NCBI RefSeq assembly: GCF_009708005.2
Contig: NZ_CP052757.1
Span: 4,340,001-4,404,000 of the forward strand
Source: Cellulosimicrobium protaetiae
GTDB taxonomy: Bacteria; Actinomycetota; Actinomycetes; Actinomycetales; Cellulomonadaceae
Direction of reading: 5' to 3'
DNA: 64,000 nucleotides
In this document: one piece after another, positions 1 through 10,430 of the stretch
Position numbering within the stretch: position 1 is the first letter of the stretch
Layout of the letters: each line of letters begins with the position of its first letter
The notes under the pieces: model-generated
What the model saw: only the letters and a program-made list of their open reading frames with translations
Told to the model about the DNA's origin: nothing
Databases searched by the model: none
Translations under genes and position numbers: made by a program

Positions 1-599
1 TAGGGGCCGGTGCCGACCGGGTTCTCGTTCGCGAAGGTGACCAGGTCGTCGACCTCGGAGAAGATGTGCTCGGGCACGACGAGCGCGGTCCCGATGAGCT
101 GTGCCTCGGAGGTGAACTGCGGCGAGTTGAACGTCCACTTCACCGTGTACGGGTCGACGGCCTCGACCGAGACGATGAAGTCGCGCTTCGCGGCCTCGTT
201 GGTCTGGGAGAACACGACGTCGTCGGCGTCGAACGCCTCGCCGTCGGTCCACTTGACGCCCTCGCGGAGCTTCACGGTGAGCTCGAGCCCGTCCTCGGTC
301 CACTCGAACGACTCGCCCAGGCGGGGCTCGGGGTCGCTGGCCTGCGCCTTGTTGTAGTAGAAGAGCGGCTCGTAGATCGCGCCGTTCGCGGCGTGGAGCG
401 GGTTGGGGAAGTACGGGTTGAAGTTCGCGACGATCGGCGTCTGCGTACCGGCCCACACGTTGAGCGTGCGCCCACCGTCCGCGGTCTCCTCGCCCTCGCC
501 GTTCCCGGAGCCGGAGCAGCCCGTCGCCATGAGGGTCACGCCGGTCACGAGCGCAACCGCCGTGAGCAGACGCTTGCGCGCCCTGCTTCGAATCATCAT
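1..599 (-). CDS. ABC transporter solute-binding lipoprotein, family 5 (N-terminal part, cut by window edge)
   Basis: Extracellular substrate-binding protein of a peptide/oligosaccharide/nickel-type ABC importer (SBP_bac_5). The reading frame is open to the window edge, so only about 199 N-terminal residues are present. It begins with a basic n-region, a hydrophobic stretch and a lipobox ending at Cys28 (LMATGC), so the mature protein should be a membrane-anchored lipoprotein. After a Gly/Ser/Glu-rich linker come family-5 hallmarks: NFNPYFPNPLHAA, IYEPLFYYN, LREGVKWTDGEAFDADDVVFS and TVKWTFNSPQF. Two adjacent ATGs (599 and 596) follow a GAAAGGA ribosome site; the second is better spaced. Whether permeases follow is not visible. 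The ligand is unknown; oligosaccharide or peptide are both possible. Confidence 0.9.
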   Translation of the reverse strand, partial: MMIRSRARKRLLTAVALVTGVTLMATGCSGSGNGEGEETADGGRTLNVWAGTQTPIVANFNPYFPNPLHAANGAIYEPLFYYNKAQASDPEPRLGESFEWTEDGLELTVKLREGVKWTDGEAFDADDVVFSQTNEAAKRDFIVSVEAVDPYTVKWTFNSPQFTSEAQLIGTALVVPEHIFSEVDDLVTFANENPVGTGP

Positions 600-662
600 C
601 GGTCCTTTCGCATGGACGACGCGTCCTCGCGTCGTTCGTCGTGGCGCCCGGAGGCGTGTGGC

Positions 663-718
663 AGGAACACTAACTAACCCGGGAGCCGCCGCCGACGAAT
701 ACAACAGGAAAGTTACCT
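663..718. promoter_or_regulatory. Candidate operator: AGGnAAnTTnCCT dyad plus a degenerate second copy
   Basis: About 110 bases upstream of the solute-binding protein start lies AGGAAAGTTACCT (706-718), which reads as the symmetric element AGGnAAnTTnCCT on either strand. A second, weaker copy lies at 663-674, closer to the gene. On the minus strand the two share the pattern GTTAGnTAnnnTTCCTG, 13 of 17 positions identical. Symmetric AGG/CCT sites of this type are plausible binding sites for sugar- or peptide-responsive repressors. No regulator gene is adjacent in the window, so the binding protein is unknown. Confidence 0.4.
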
Positions 719-838
719 AACTGAGACATCCCGCACCGACACGGCTCGAGACGACGACGGCCGGCCCCCGCCGTGGCGGGGACCGACCGGTCCGCGAGGG
801 CGACGCGCGCGTCGGCGCGTCGCCGTGTCGGTGCGGCG

Positions 839-1639
839 TCAGCGCACGGCGTCGAGCGCCGCGCGGGCAGCCCGCGCGACGTCGGGGTCCGTGACCTCGT
901 AGCCGGCGTCGCCCCCGCCGCCCGGCCCCGCGTCGTCGGCGACGACGCGCTTCGCGGACAGGTGCACGGCGTCGACCCCCGCGGCGACGAGCGCGCCGAC
1001 GTCCTGCGGACGCACGCCCCCGCCCGCCATGATCTGGAGCCGGCCGCCGAGCGGCCCGCGGGCGTGCGCGGCCATGACACCCAGACGGCCGACGCCGTCG
1101 ATGCTGCGCGGTGCGCCACCCGACGTCAGGACGCGGACGGCGCCTGCGGACGCGAGCGCGTCGAGCGCCGCGACCGGGTCAGCCACGACGTCGACCGCGC
1201 GGTGGAACGTGACCTCGCGTCCGTCCGCGGCCTCGACGAGGGCCGCGAGGGCGGCGACGTCGACGAGGCCCTCCGGGGTCAGCACCCCGACCACGACGCC
1301 CGCCGCGCCCGCCTCGACGGCGGCGCGGACGTCGCGCACCTGGACGTCGAGGTCGTCGGGGCCGAGGACGAATCCCCCGGGTCGCGGACGCACGAGGACG
1401 TGTACCTCGACCGGGGTGGAGCCGTCGGCCGCGACGGACCGCGCCGTGGCCACGGCGGCCTCGACGAGACCTGCGCTCGGCGTGAGGCCGCCCGTCGCGC
1501 CCAGGCCGACGCACAGCTCGACCCGGCGGGCGCCCACGCCGGCCGCGACCCGGACGCCGTCCGGGTCCTGCACGGCGAGCTCGAGCAGGACGTCGCGGCC
1601 CGCGCGCGGCGCGGTGCCCTCGGGGTCGGTGGTCGTCAC
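839..1639 (-). CDS. cutC: CutC family protein
   Basis: A 266-residue TIM-barrel protein of the CutC family, historically linked to copper homeostasis although the molecular role is unsettled. Family motifs are clear: RVELCVGLGATGGLTPS near residues 39-55, EVHVLVRPRPGGF, VTFHRAVDV, VRVLTSGG and RLQIMAGGGVRPQDV, followed by VDAVHLSAK near the C-terminus. Length matches the family (about 240-260). It starts with an ATG right after an upstream CCGGACGACGGGAGAACGCTGTG leader (AGGAG-like GGGAGA). It lies 80 bases downstream of gdhA on the same strand, but there is no sequence sign of functional coupling. Confidence 0.9.
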   Translation of the reverse strand: MTTTDPEGTAPRAGRDVLLELAVQDPDGVRVAAGVGARRVELCVGLGATGGLTPSAGLVEAAVATARSVAADGSTPVEVHVLVRPRPGGFVLGPDDLDVQVRDVRAAVEAGAAGVVVGVLTPEGLVDVAALAALVEAADGREVTFHRAVDVVADPVAALDALASAGAVRVLTSGGAPRSIDGVGRLGVMAAHARGPLGGRLQIMAGGGVRPQDVGALVAAGVDAVHLSAKRVVADDAGPGGGGDAGYEVTDPDVARAARAALDAVR

Positions 1640-1720
1640 AGCGTTCTCCCGTCGTCCGGTCCGGCGGCCGTCGCGTCGCGCGTCAGCACGACGGCGGCCG
1701 TCGGCCAGGGTAGACGACGG

Positions 1721-3130
<1,410 letters not shown>

Positions 3131-3253
3131 TCACTCCCGGGCCTGCCCACCGCCGGGCGCCGCAGGAACGGGCACCGACACATCCGTCCACCCAGTGAGA
3201 AACCCGACCGATCTGGTGCGCTTTTCCTGGCGGCGTTGCTATACCCGTCCCCA

Positions 3254-3385
3254 GGTCACGAGCACCAGCGCCAAGCCCCGGCTCGCTGGTCGGCAACCCC
3301 CAGTCACGGCGGGGTGCTCCGGGAGATGACCAGGTCTTCCGCACCCGTGCCCGCACGGGCCGAGCGGCAGGCAAGCGTGATCGAC
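3254..3385 (+). promoter_or_regulatory. SAM-IV riboswitch (upstream of flavin reductase pair)
   Basis: The leader starts GGTCACGAGCACCAGCG and continues with AAGCCCCGGCTCGCTGG, CGGCAACCCC, GGGGTGCTCCGGG and GATGACCAGG, the ordered core of actinobacterial SAM-IV aptamers. P1 pairs GGTCA with TGACC. P2 pairs CCAGCG with CGCTGG. A typical downstream GGCAAGCG segment lies at 3370-3377. The gene start is only about 20 bases past the aptamer, so translational control is plausible. Three further copies in the window align with it and show compensatory changes in P2. Rest of the 3065-3403 intergenic region: no coding signal; TATACC at about 3240 may be a -10 element. Confidence 0.88.
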
Positions 3386-3403
3386 GACTACTGCGAGGTA
3401 ACC

Positions 3404-4009
3404 ATGACCCACCGCTCCCCCTCCCCGACGGTGCTCGCCGTCTCCGGCAACCCCCGGCCCGGCTCGCGGACGCTCGGCGCCGCCGAGACCGTGGCGCGAC
3501 GCGTCGCGACCCTGCTCGGCGTGACCGACGTCACGACCATCGATCTGGCGACGCTCGCCGGCGAGGTCCTCGGCACCGAGCACCCCGCGGCCGACGCCGC
3601 GCGCGACCGGCTCGCCGCGGCGACCGTCGCCGTCGTCGCGACGCCGGTCTACAAGGCGTCGTACACCGGCCTCCTCAAGGCGTTCCTCGACCTCTACGGC
3701 CCGGACGGGCTCGCGGGCGTCGTCGTGGTGCCGCTCGTCGTCTCGGGCAACCCGGCCCACGCGCTCGTCGGCGAGGTGCACCTGCGGCCCGTGCTCGTCG
3801 AGCTCGGGGCCGTCGTCCCGACCCGCTCGCTCACCGTCACCGAGCCGCAGCTCGCGGACCTCGGGCCGGTCGTCGACACCTGGGTCGCGCGCGAGGGCGA
3901 GTCCCTGCGCCGTGCCGCGACGCCGCTCCTCGCGGACGGCGACGACCCGCTCCCCCAGGCCGGCCAGGACCGAGCTGTCGCCGACGCGCTCGCGGGGGTG
4001 GCCCGATGA
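3404..4009 (+). CDS. NAD(P)H-dependent FMN reductase (SsuE/MsuE-like)
   Basis: A 201-residue flavodoxin-like FMN reductase. The N-terminus VLAVSGNPRPGSRTLGAAETVA is the phosphate-binding turn of this family. ATPVYKASYTGLLKAFLDLY (about residues 81-100) is the diagnostic SsuE/MsuE segment, and VVPLVVSGNPAHAL follows. Such enzymes give FMNH2 to two-component alkanesulfonate or other organosulfur monooxygenases. The ATG at 3404 was chosen because the flavodoxin fold begins there; a much longer upstream open frame is out of character. The stop overlaps the next start (ATGA). A SAM-IV element directly upstream implies expression when S-adenosylmethionine is low, fitting supply of reduced flavin to the LLM monooxygenases at 13.4-27.2 kb. 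Confidence 0.9.
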   Translation: MTHRSPSPTVLAVSGNPRPGSRTLGAAETVARRVATLLGVTDVTTIDLATLAGEVLGTEHPAADAARDRLAAATVAVVATPVYKASYTGLLKAFLDLYGPDGLAGVVVVPLVVSGNPAHALVGEVHLRPVLVELGAVVPTRSLTVTEPQLADLGPVVDTWVAREGESLRRAATPLLADGDDPLPQAGQDRAVADALAGVAR

Positions 4010-4572
4010 CCGCCGAGCTCACCCACCTGGAGGCCCTCCTGGCCGAGCAGGACGAGCCGCAGCTCTCCCCCGACGAGTACAAGTCCGTGTTCCGCGGCCA
4101 CCCCGCCGGGGTCGCCGTGGTCGCGCTCGAGCACGACGGCCGGCTCGTCGGGTTCACCGCGACGTCGGTCATCTCCGTCTCCGCCGCGCCGCCGCTCCTC
4201 GCGTTCTCGCTCGCGTCGACGTCGTCGTCGTGGCCCGCCGTCTCGGCCGCGCGCACGCTCACGGTGAGCTTCCTCGCCGACCACCAGGACGACGTCTCGG
4301 CGCGGTTCGCGACGAGCGGCATCGACCGGTTCGCCGACGGCGGCTGGTCCCGCCTCGACACGGGCGAGCCCGTCGTGGACGGCGCGCTCTCCTGGGTCCG
4401 GGGCCGCGTCGTGCAACGCACGCCCGTCGGCGACTCCTACCTCGTGTCGCTGCGCGCCCTCGCATCGAGCATCGGTGACGACGAACCGCGGCACGGGTCG
4501 GCCGGCGCACCGTCGCCCCTCGTCTACCACGACCGCACGTACCACCGGATCGGCGACCACTCGGCGCTCTGA
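4006..4572 (+). CDS. Flavin reductase family protein (HpaC/split-barrel FMN-binding)
   Basis: A 188-residue flavin reductase-like domain protein. DEYKSVFRGHPAGVAVVAL is the usual N-terminal segment of the family, followed by GFTATSVISVSAAPPLLAFSL, which forms the flavin-binding split barrel, then LTVSFLADHQDDVSARFA. The C-terminus has the typical LVYHDRTYHRIG strand. It starts within the stop codon of the FMN reductase, so translation is coupled and both fall under the SAM-IV element. Having two different kinds of flavin reductase in one transcript suggests a high demand for reduced flavin. It could alternatively be a flavin-binding partner protein. Confidence 0.9.
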   Translation: MTAELTHLEALLAEQDEPQLSPDEYKSVFRGHPAGVAVVALEHDGRLVGFTATSVISVSAAPPLLAFSLASTSSSWPAVSAARTLTVSFLADHQDDVSARFATSGIDRFADGGWSRLDTGEPVVDGALSWVRGRVVQRTPVGDSYLVSLRALASSIGDDEPRHGSAGAPSPLVYHDRTYHRIGDHSAL

Positions 4573-4591
4573 CCGGCGGCGAACCGGCACC

Positions 4592-4642
4592 ACGGGCGAG
4601 GGGCCCGACGGCGGACGCACCGCCGTCGGGCCCCTCGCCCGT
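4592..4642. terminator. Long perfect hairpin after the flavin reductase pair
   Basis: A 23-bp perfect inverted repeat (4592-4614 with 4620-4642) around a 5-base loop, 20 bases past the flavin reductase stop and 29 bases from the stop of the convergent gene. It lacks a T-run, as is common in high-GC actinobacteria. It probably works in both directions. Confidence 0.8.
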
Positions 4643-4670
4643 CCCGTGCCGCCCCTCACGGGTGGACCGG

Positions 4671-5075
4671 TCACCAGCTCCAGCCGCGCGCGCTGAGCTC
4701 GAGCTCCTCGCGGAACCGCTCGTCGTCACCCGTGCGGAACCCGGCCCGCAGCGGGGCGTCCTCGACCGAGAGCCCGGTGAGCCGGCACGCTTCCCGCAGC
4801 AGCGCGTCGTACGCGCCCTGCACCGCCAGGTAGTGGTGCGCGCGGGCGAAGACGTCCGGGTCCGCCTCCAGGCGTCGCATCTCCGCCGCGAGCTCGCTCA
4901 GCCGCACCTGGAGCGCGAGCGTCGCGAGCGGGTCGGGAGGCGCCGGGCGGCGGCGCAGCAGACGCGGCCGGCTGTTCGTCCGGTGGCTCGGGGGCCGGCC
5001 GGCGCGGCGCAGCACCCACCACGCGGCGGCGACCGTGCACGCCGTCGCGCACCAGATCATGAGCAGCCACGACAT
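4671..5075 (-). CDS. Hypothetical single-pass membrane protein
   Basis: A 134-residue protein of unknown function. From the ATG at 5075 it opens with a hydrophobic segment MSWLLMIWCATACTVAAAW, likely a membrane anchor, followed by a basic Arg/Pro stretch (RRAGRPP...RPRLLRRRP). The remaining soluble part is helical and acidic (LSELAAEMRRLEADPDVF, HHYLAVQGAYDALLREACRL, FREELELSARG). Longer starts upstream add low-complexity Arg/Pro sequence and overlap the divergent gene, so the inner start is preferred. No family was recognised. The repeated Leu/Ala/Glu spacing would allow coiled-coil or helical-bundle packing. Confidence 0.65.
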   Translation of the reverse strand: MSWLLMIWCATACTVAAAWWVLRRAGRPPSHRTNSRPRLLRRRPAPPDPLATLALQVRLSELAAEMRRLEADPDVFARAHHYLAVQGAYDALLREACRLTGLSVEDAPLRAGFRTGDDERFREELELSARGWSW

Positions 5076-5226
5076 CGGAGCCGACCTCTGCGCGGGGGAA
5101 CCCACAGGACACCTCCATCGTAGGTCCGTACGGCGCCCCGAGCCATGGGTCTCCCGTACCGTCCCCCGGACGACGGCACGGCCGTACGATTCCGGCGACG
5201 GCGCGACACGAGGACGGGGACCGCGC

Positions 5227-5706
5227 ATGAGGACAGCACGGCGGTTGCGGACGGTCGCCTTCCGCGGCCGGTTCTGGGCCGCGCTCGTGCTCCCCCTGTG
5301 CCTCGTGGCCGGGGCCGTCGCCGCGGGCGGCGGTCTGCTCATGGCGGGGTTCGTCGTCGCGGCGGTCCCGATCGCCGGCCTGCTCGCACTCCCGCCCCTG
5401 CTGGCGACGTGGGTCGGGCACGTACGGTCCGCCGACGACGTCCCGCTCCCCTACGCCGTCGTGACCGTCGTCCTGTGGGTCGTGGCGATCCCCGTCGGCT
5501 TCCTCCTGACGTACACCCAGCCGCTCCCGGCGGCCCTCCCGATCCCGCGCGGGTACCACGCCGCCGAGGTCGCGAGCGCCGTCGTGATGCCCGCGATCCT
5601 CGTGCTCTGGGTCGCGCAGGTCGCACTGGCGCTCGTCGGGCGCCGGGCGCGTCGACGCCCGAGCCACGTGGCCTCCGGACCGGGGACCGCGGCGCTGCCG
5701 TACTGA
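5227..5706 (+). CDS. Hypothetical multi-pass membrane protein
   Basis: A 159-residue integral membrane protein with four predicted hydrophobic segments: FWAALVLPLCLVAGAVAAG, LLMAGFVVAAVPIAGLLAL, VVTVVLWVVAIPVGFLLTY and VVMPAILVLWVAQVALALV, and a short basic C-terminal tail. The ATG at 5227 follows GAGGACGGGG. The gene is divergent from the small membrane-anchored protein at 4671-5075 with about 150 bases between, so the two may share a control region. No family or function was recognised. Confidence 0.65.
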   Translation: MRTARRLRTVAFRGRFWAALVLPLCLVAGAVAAGGGLLMAGFVVAAVPIAGLLALPPLLATWVGHVRSADDVPLPYAVVTVVLWVVAIPVGFLLTYTQPLPAALPIPRGYHAAEVASAVVMPAILVLWVAQVALALVGRRARRRPSHVASGPGTAALPY

Positions 5707-5711
5707 CCGGG

Positions 5712-6749
<1,038 letters not shown>

Positions 6750-6921
6750 GACCTCAGCCGACCACTCCGCGCGCCCTCCGGCAAGGGGCGCGGCGGGTCC
6801 TCTCACCTGGCGAGAGAACGTGACGCACCCCGGCCTCGCGGGAGCCGCACCTCCGTGTCGGCGCAGGTCAGGCACGCCTGTCCTTGCTGGCGGAGGCCGG
6901 GAATCCTGCCTAGTCTGGAAT

Positions 6922-6935
6922 CGTTCAAGTGAACG
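6922..6935. promoter_or_regulatory. Palindrome upstream of dps
   Basis: CGTTCA and TGAACG flank a 2-base centre about 80 bases before the dps start, just downstream of a TAGTCT that could serve as a -10 element. It is a candidate operator for stress control of dps. The bound protein is unknown. Confidence 0.35.
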
Positions 6936-7012
6936 AGTCACGAGGACGGCACCGACGGAAGCCGGGTGACCGCCGCACGTTCCGGGAGACCCCCGAGAGA
7001 GCGAGGAGCACC

Positions 7013-7498
7013 ATGTCCGCACCCACCATCCACCGAGCCACGGCACGCTTCGAGGCGTCGGAGACGCTCCGCGCGAACTTGCAGCGGGTGCTCGTCGCGC
7101 TCGTCGACCTGCACGTCCAGGGCAAGCAGGCCCACTGGAACGTCACGGGCCGCGGGTTCCGCGACCTGCACCTCCAGCTCGACGACGTCGTGGACGTCGC
7201 GCGCGAGCACAGCGACACCGTCGCGGAGCGCATGCGCGCCCTCCAGGTCGTGCCCGACGGCCGCACCGAGACCGTCGCGACCACGACGGACCTCTCCCCG
7301 TACCCGGCCGGTCTGGTCTCCGTCGGCGACACGGTCGACGCGATCGTCGAGCGCCTCGCCCAGACGGTCGAGGTCGTGCGCGAGGTGCACGACGGCGTCG
7401 ACGCCGAGGACCCGACGAGCGCCGACATCCTGCACGAGATCATCGCGGACCTGGAGAAGCAGGCCTGGTTCCTCTCCTCGGAGAACCGCGAGGCCTGA
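7013..7498 (+). CDS. dps: Dps family ferritin-like DNA-protection protein
   Basis: A 161-residue Dps subunit, normally forming a 12-mer that oxidises and stores iron and protects DNA in starvation or oxidative stress. The inter-subunit ferroxidase ligands are visible: His in [12 protein letters not shown] (about residue 42) and the Asp/Glu set in [19 protein letters not shown]. The four-helix bundle continues to [21 protein letters not shown]. The ATG at 7013 follows GCGAGGAGCACC, a good ribosome site, and length matches the family. It lacks a long charged DNA-binding tail, so binding could be weak. A strong hairpin follows the stop. Confidence 0.93.
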   Translation: MSAPTIHRATARFEASETLRANLQRVLVALVDLHVQGKQAHWNVTGRGFRDLHLQLDDVVDVAREHSDTVAERMRALQVVPDGRTETVATTTDLSPYPAGLVSVGDTVDAIVERLAQTVEVVREVHDGVDAEDPTSADILHEIIADLEKQAWFLSSENREA

Positions 7499-7521
7499 TC
7501 ACGCCGCCTCCGCGGGGCAGG

Positions 7522-7571
7522 AGCGCAGGCCGCGAGGGAGACACCTGGTGTTCTCCCTCGCGGCCTGCGCT
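7522..7571. terminator. Bidirectional terminator between dps and the ABC operon
   Basis: A 20-bp perfect stem (7522-7541 with 7552-7571) whose loop contains a further CACC/GGTG pairing. The right arm is followed by TCTATCT, weakly T-rich. It lies between convergent stops at 7498 and 7573 and should serve both. Confidence 0.82.
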
Positions 7572-7572
7572 T

Positions 7573-9360
7573 CTATCTCGTGGCGGGTCGAGCAGCGTCC
7601 TGCGCGGGCCGAACCCCCGCGCGGCGGCCGGGGATGGCCGCGACGAGCTCGCGCGTGTACTCCTCCTGCGGGTCGAGCAGGATCTGCTCGGCCGCCCCCT
7701 GCTCGACGACTCGCCCGCGGTGCATGACGCCGACGTGGTCGGACACCTGCCGCACGACCGCGAGGTCGTGCGAGATGAACAGGTACGCGAGCCCGTGCTC
7801 GGCCTGGAGCCGCACGAGCAGCTCGAGGATCTGCGCCTGCACCGACACGTCGAGCGCCGAGACGGGCTCGTCGAGCACGACGAGCGCGGGGTTCAGCGCG
7901 AGCGCCCGCGCGATGGCGACGCGCTGACGCTGGCCGCCCGAGAGCTCGCGAGGCCCGCGCCGCAGCACGTCGGCGGGGAGCGCGACGTCCTCGACGAGCG
8001 CGCGCGCCCGGTCGGCCCGCTCGGACGGCGACCCGACCCGGTACGCCCGCAGCGGCTCGGTGACGATCTGCTCGACGGTGAACCGCGGGTCGAGCGACGC
8101 GTACGGGGACTGGTAGACCACCTGGAACCCGCGGCGCAGCGACCGCAGGCGCTCGCCGCGCGCCGTCGTGATGTCCTCGCCCGCGAACTCGACCGTGCCC
8201 GCGGTGGGGCGCTCGAGACGCAGGGCGAGCCGCGCCGTCGTGCTCTTGCCGGAGCCGGACTCCCCCACGAGCGCGTACGTCTCGCCGCGCCCGACGGCGA
8301 GGCTCACGCCGTCCACCGCGACGAGCGTGCGGTGCGCGGCGCCCCGCGGCAGCGTGAACTCCTTGCGCAGGTCCCGCACCGCGAGGACGGGCGTACTCGC
8401 GGTGTCCGGGCCGGCGCCGTCGGGCACCACGATCCCCCGATCGACGGCGCGGCTCGCCTCGGCGCGCGGGACGACGGCATCGCGCGGCTCCGGGGTGCCG
8501 CCCGCGACGAGGCGCGAGCTCGCGAGGCTCGGCGCCGCGGCGATGAGCTGCTTCGTGTACGGGTGGCGCGGGTCGTGGAGCACCTGCTCGGCCGCCCCCT
8601 CCTCGACGACGACCCCGCGCTCGAGCACGACGATCCGGTCGGCGCGGTCCGCCGCGACGCCGAGGTCGTGCGTGATGAGCAGGACCGCGGTGCCGAGGTC
8701 GCGCACGAGGCCGTCGAGGTGGTCGAGGATGCGGCGCTGGACCGTCACGTCGAGCGCGCTCGTCGGCTCGTCGGCGACGACGAGCCTCGGGCGCGCGGCG
8801 ACCGCGATCGCGATGAGCACGCGCTGACGCATGCCGCCGGAGAGCTGCGACGGGTACTGCCGCGCACGGGCCTCCGGGTCGTCGATCCCGGCCTCGCGGA
8901 GCAGCTCGACCGCCCGCTCGCGCGCCTCCTTGCGCCGCGCGAGCCCGTGGATGACGAGCACCTCCGCGACCTGGTCGCCCACGCGCGTGACGGGGTTGAG
9001 AGAGACCGTCGGGTCCTGCGGCACGAGGCCGACGTCGCGGCCCCGCACCTGCTGCCACTCCTTCTCGGAGAGGTCGCCGACGTCGCGTCCGCCGAGCCGG
9101 ATGGTCCCGCCCGTCACCGCGCCCCCGCGCGACAGCAGGTGGAGCGCCGCGTGCGCCGTCGTGCTCTTGCCCGACCCGGACTCGCCCACGAGCGCCACGA
9201 CCTCGCCCGCCCCGACCGTGAGGTCGACGCCGCGGACGGCGGCGTACGAGCCGCCGTCGCGCGTGCGGTAGGCGACCTCGAGCCCGCGGATCTCGAGCGC
9301 GGGCGCCTCGTCCGGCGTCGTGCCGGGGCGCTCCTGCGTGGTCGGCGTCGTGGCGGTCAT
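7573..9360 (-). CDS. ABC transporter, fused double ATP-binding subunit (DppD-DppF type)
   Basis: A 595-residue protein with two complete nucleotide-binding domains that in many bacteria are separate genes (DppD/DppF). Domain 1 has Walker [10 protein letters not shown], signature LSGGMRQR and Walker [14 protein letters not shown]. Domain 2 repeats [17 protein letters not shown] and [13 protein letters not shown]. Each ends in the family-5 style [11 protein letters not shown] / [12 protein letters not shown] segment typical of oligopeptide ATPases. It energises the adjacent permeases. The ATG at 9360 overlaps the stop of the upstream permease. The whole operon lies behind a SAM-IV element, suggesting a sulfur-containing ligand. 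Confidence 0.93.
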   Translation of the reverse strand: MTATTPTTQERPGTTPDEAPALEIRGLEVAYRTRDGGSYAAVRGVDLTVGAGEVVALVGESGSGKSTTAHAALHLLSRGGAVTGGTIRLGGRDVGDLSEKEWQQVRGRDVGLVPQDPTVSLNPVTRVGDQVAEVLVIHGLARRKEARERAVELLREAGIDDPEARARQYPSQLSGGMRQRVLIAIAVAARPRLVVADEPTSALDVTVQRRILDHLDGLVRDLGTAVLLITHDLGVAADRADRIVVLERGVVVEEGAAEQVLHDPRHPYTKQLIAAAPSLASSRLVAGGTPEPRDAVVPRAEASRAVDRGIVVPDGAGPDTASTPVLAVRDLRKEFTLPRGAAHRTLVAVDGVSLAVGRGETYALVGESGSGKSTTARLALRLERPTAGTVEFAGEDITTARGERLRSLRRGFQVVYQSPYASLDPRFTVEQIVTEPLRAYRVGSPSERADRARALVEDVALPADVLRRGPRELSGGQRQRVAIARALALNPALVVLDEPVSALDVSVQAQILELLVRLQAEHGLAYLFISHDLAVVRQVSDHVGVMHRGRVVEQGAAEQILLDPQEEYTRELVAAIPGRRAGVRPAQDAARPATR

Positions 9361-10430
9361 GCGTCCCCTCCGGTCCGTTCCAGGGCCCGCGCGATGCGGT
9401 TCGCCGACAGCACGACGGCGACGATCACGAGGCCCGGCATGGTCGTGAGCCACCACGCGGTGGCCAGGTAGTCGCGCCCGCCCGAGACGAGCGACCCCCA
9501 CTCGGGCGCGGGCGGCGGCGTCCCGTAGCCGAGGAAGCTCAGCGCCGAGATCGCGAGCACGGCCGTGCCGAGCTCGAGCGCGACGAGCGCGAGCACCGGG
9601 CCTGTCGAGTTGGGCAGCACGTGCCGCCCGAGCACGCCGTACCAGCGCACGCCCGACGCGCGGGCCGCCTCGACGTACACCGACGTCGAGGTGCGCAGGA
9701 CCTCCGCCCGCATGACGCGCGCGAACGTCGCGACGCTCGTGATGCCGACGGCGATCGCGACCTTCACCGTCCCGAACCCGAGCGCCGTGATGATCGCGAG
9801 CGAGAGCAGGATGCTGGGGATCGCGAGCAGCACGTCGACGAACCGGCCGACGACGTCGTCCACCCACCCACGCACGAACCCCGCGAGCAGGCCGAGCAGC
9901 GATCCCGCGACGAGCCCGACCGCGACCGCGATCACGGTCGCGCTGAGCGACGCCGACGCGCCGTGGACGACGCGCGCGTACACGTCGCGCCCCAGGTGGT
10001 CGGTGCCGAACAGGTGCGCGCCCGACGGCGGCTGGAGCCGGTCCGCCGGCACGCCCGTCAGCGGGTCGTACGACGTGAAGAGCTGCGGGACGACCGCCCA
10101 CGCCGTGACGAGGAGGACGACGAGCACGGCGACGACCAGCCCGGGACGCCGCACGGCGTACCGCACCCCGCGGCGCCACCGGCCCCCGGGGCCGGCGCCG
10201 CGGACCCGGCCGTACCGGATGATCGCACGGGCGTCCTCGCGGTCCGCGACCTCGATCTCCTCGGGCGTCCGCGGCTCGGGGACCTCCGGGGTCCCGGGCA
10301 GCGCGTCGTCCGACGGCGGGACGTACGTCCGCGGGACGTCCCGCGCCGGAGCGGCGGCGCGATCGCTCGCGATCGTCGGGACCTCGACCGCGTCGCGGAG
10401 CACGATGCGCACTCCCGGCCTGGTGCTCAT
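9357..10430 (-). CDS. ABC transporter permease (DppC type)
   Basis: A 357-residue inner-membrane permease. About 100 N-terminal residues are hydrophilic and partly acidic, then the first membrane helix (RPGLVVAVLVVLLVTAWAV), followed by the DppC signature HLFGTDHLGRDVYARVVHGA. The binding-protein-dependent transport loop reads YVEAARASGVRWYGVLGRHVLPN. The extended cytoplasmic N-terminus is longer than usual for the family but in-frame alternatives would remove the first helix. Stop and start codons overlap with both neighbours, showing translational coupling with the DppB-type permease and the ATPase. Confidence 0.92.
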   Translation of the reverse strand: MSTRPGVRIVLRDAVEVPTIASDRAAAPARDVPRTYVPPSDDALPGTPEVPEPRTPEEIEVADREDARAIIRYGRVRGAGPGGRWRRGVRYAVRRPGLVVAVLVVLLVTAWAVVPQLFTSYDPLTGVPADRLQPPSGAHLFGTDHLGRDVYARVVHGASASLSATVIAVAVGLVAGSLLGLLAGFVRGWVDDVVGRFVDVLLAIPSILLSLAIITALGFGTVKVAIAVGITSVATFARVMRAEVLRTSTSVYVEAARASGVRWYGVLGRHVLPNSTGPVLALVALELGTAVLAISALSFLGYGTPPPAPEWGSLVSGGRDYLATAWWLTTMPGLVIVAVVLSANRIARALERTGGDA

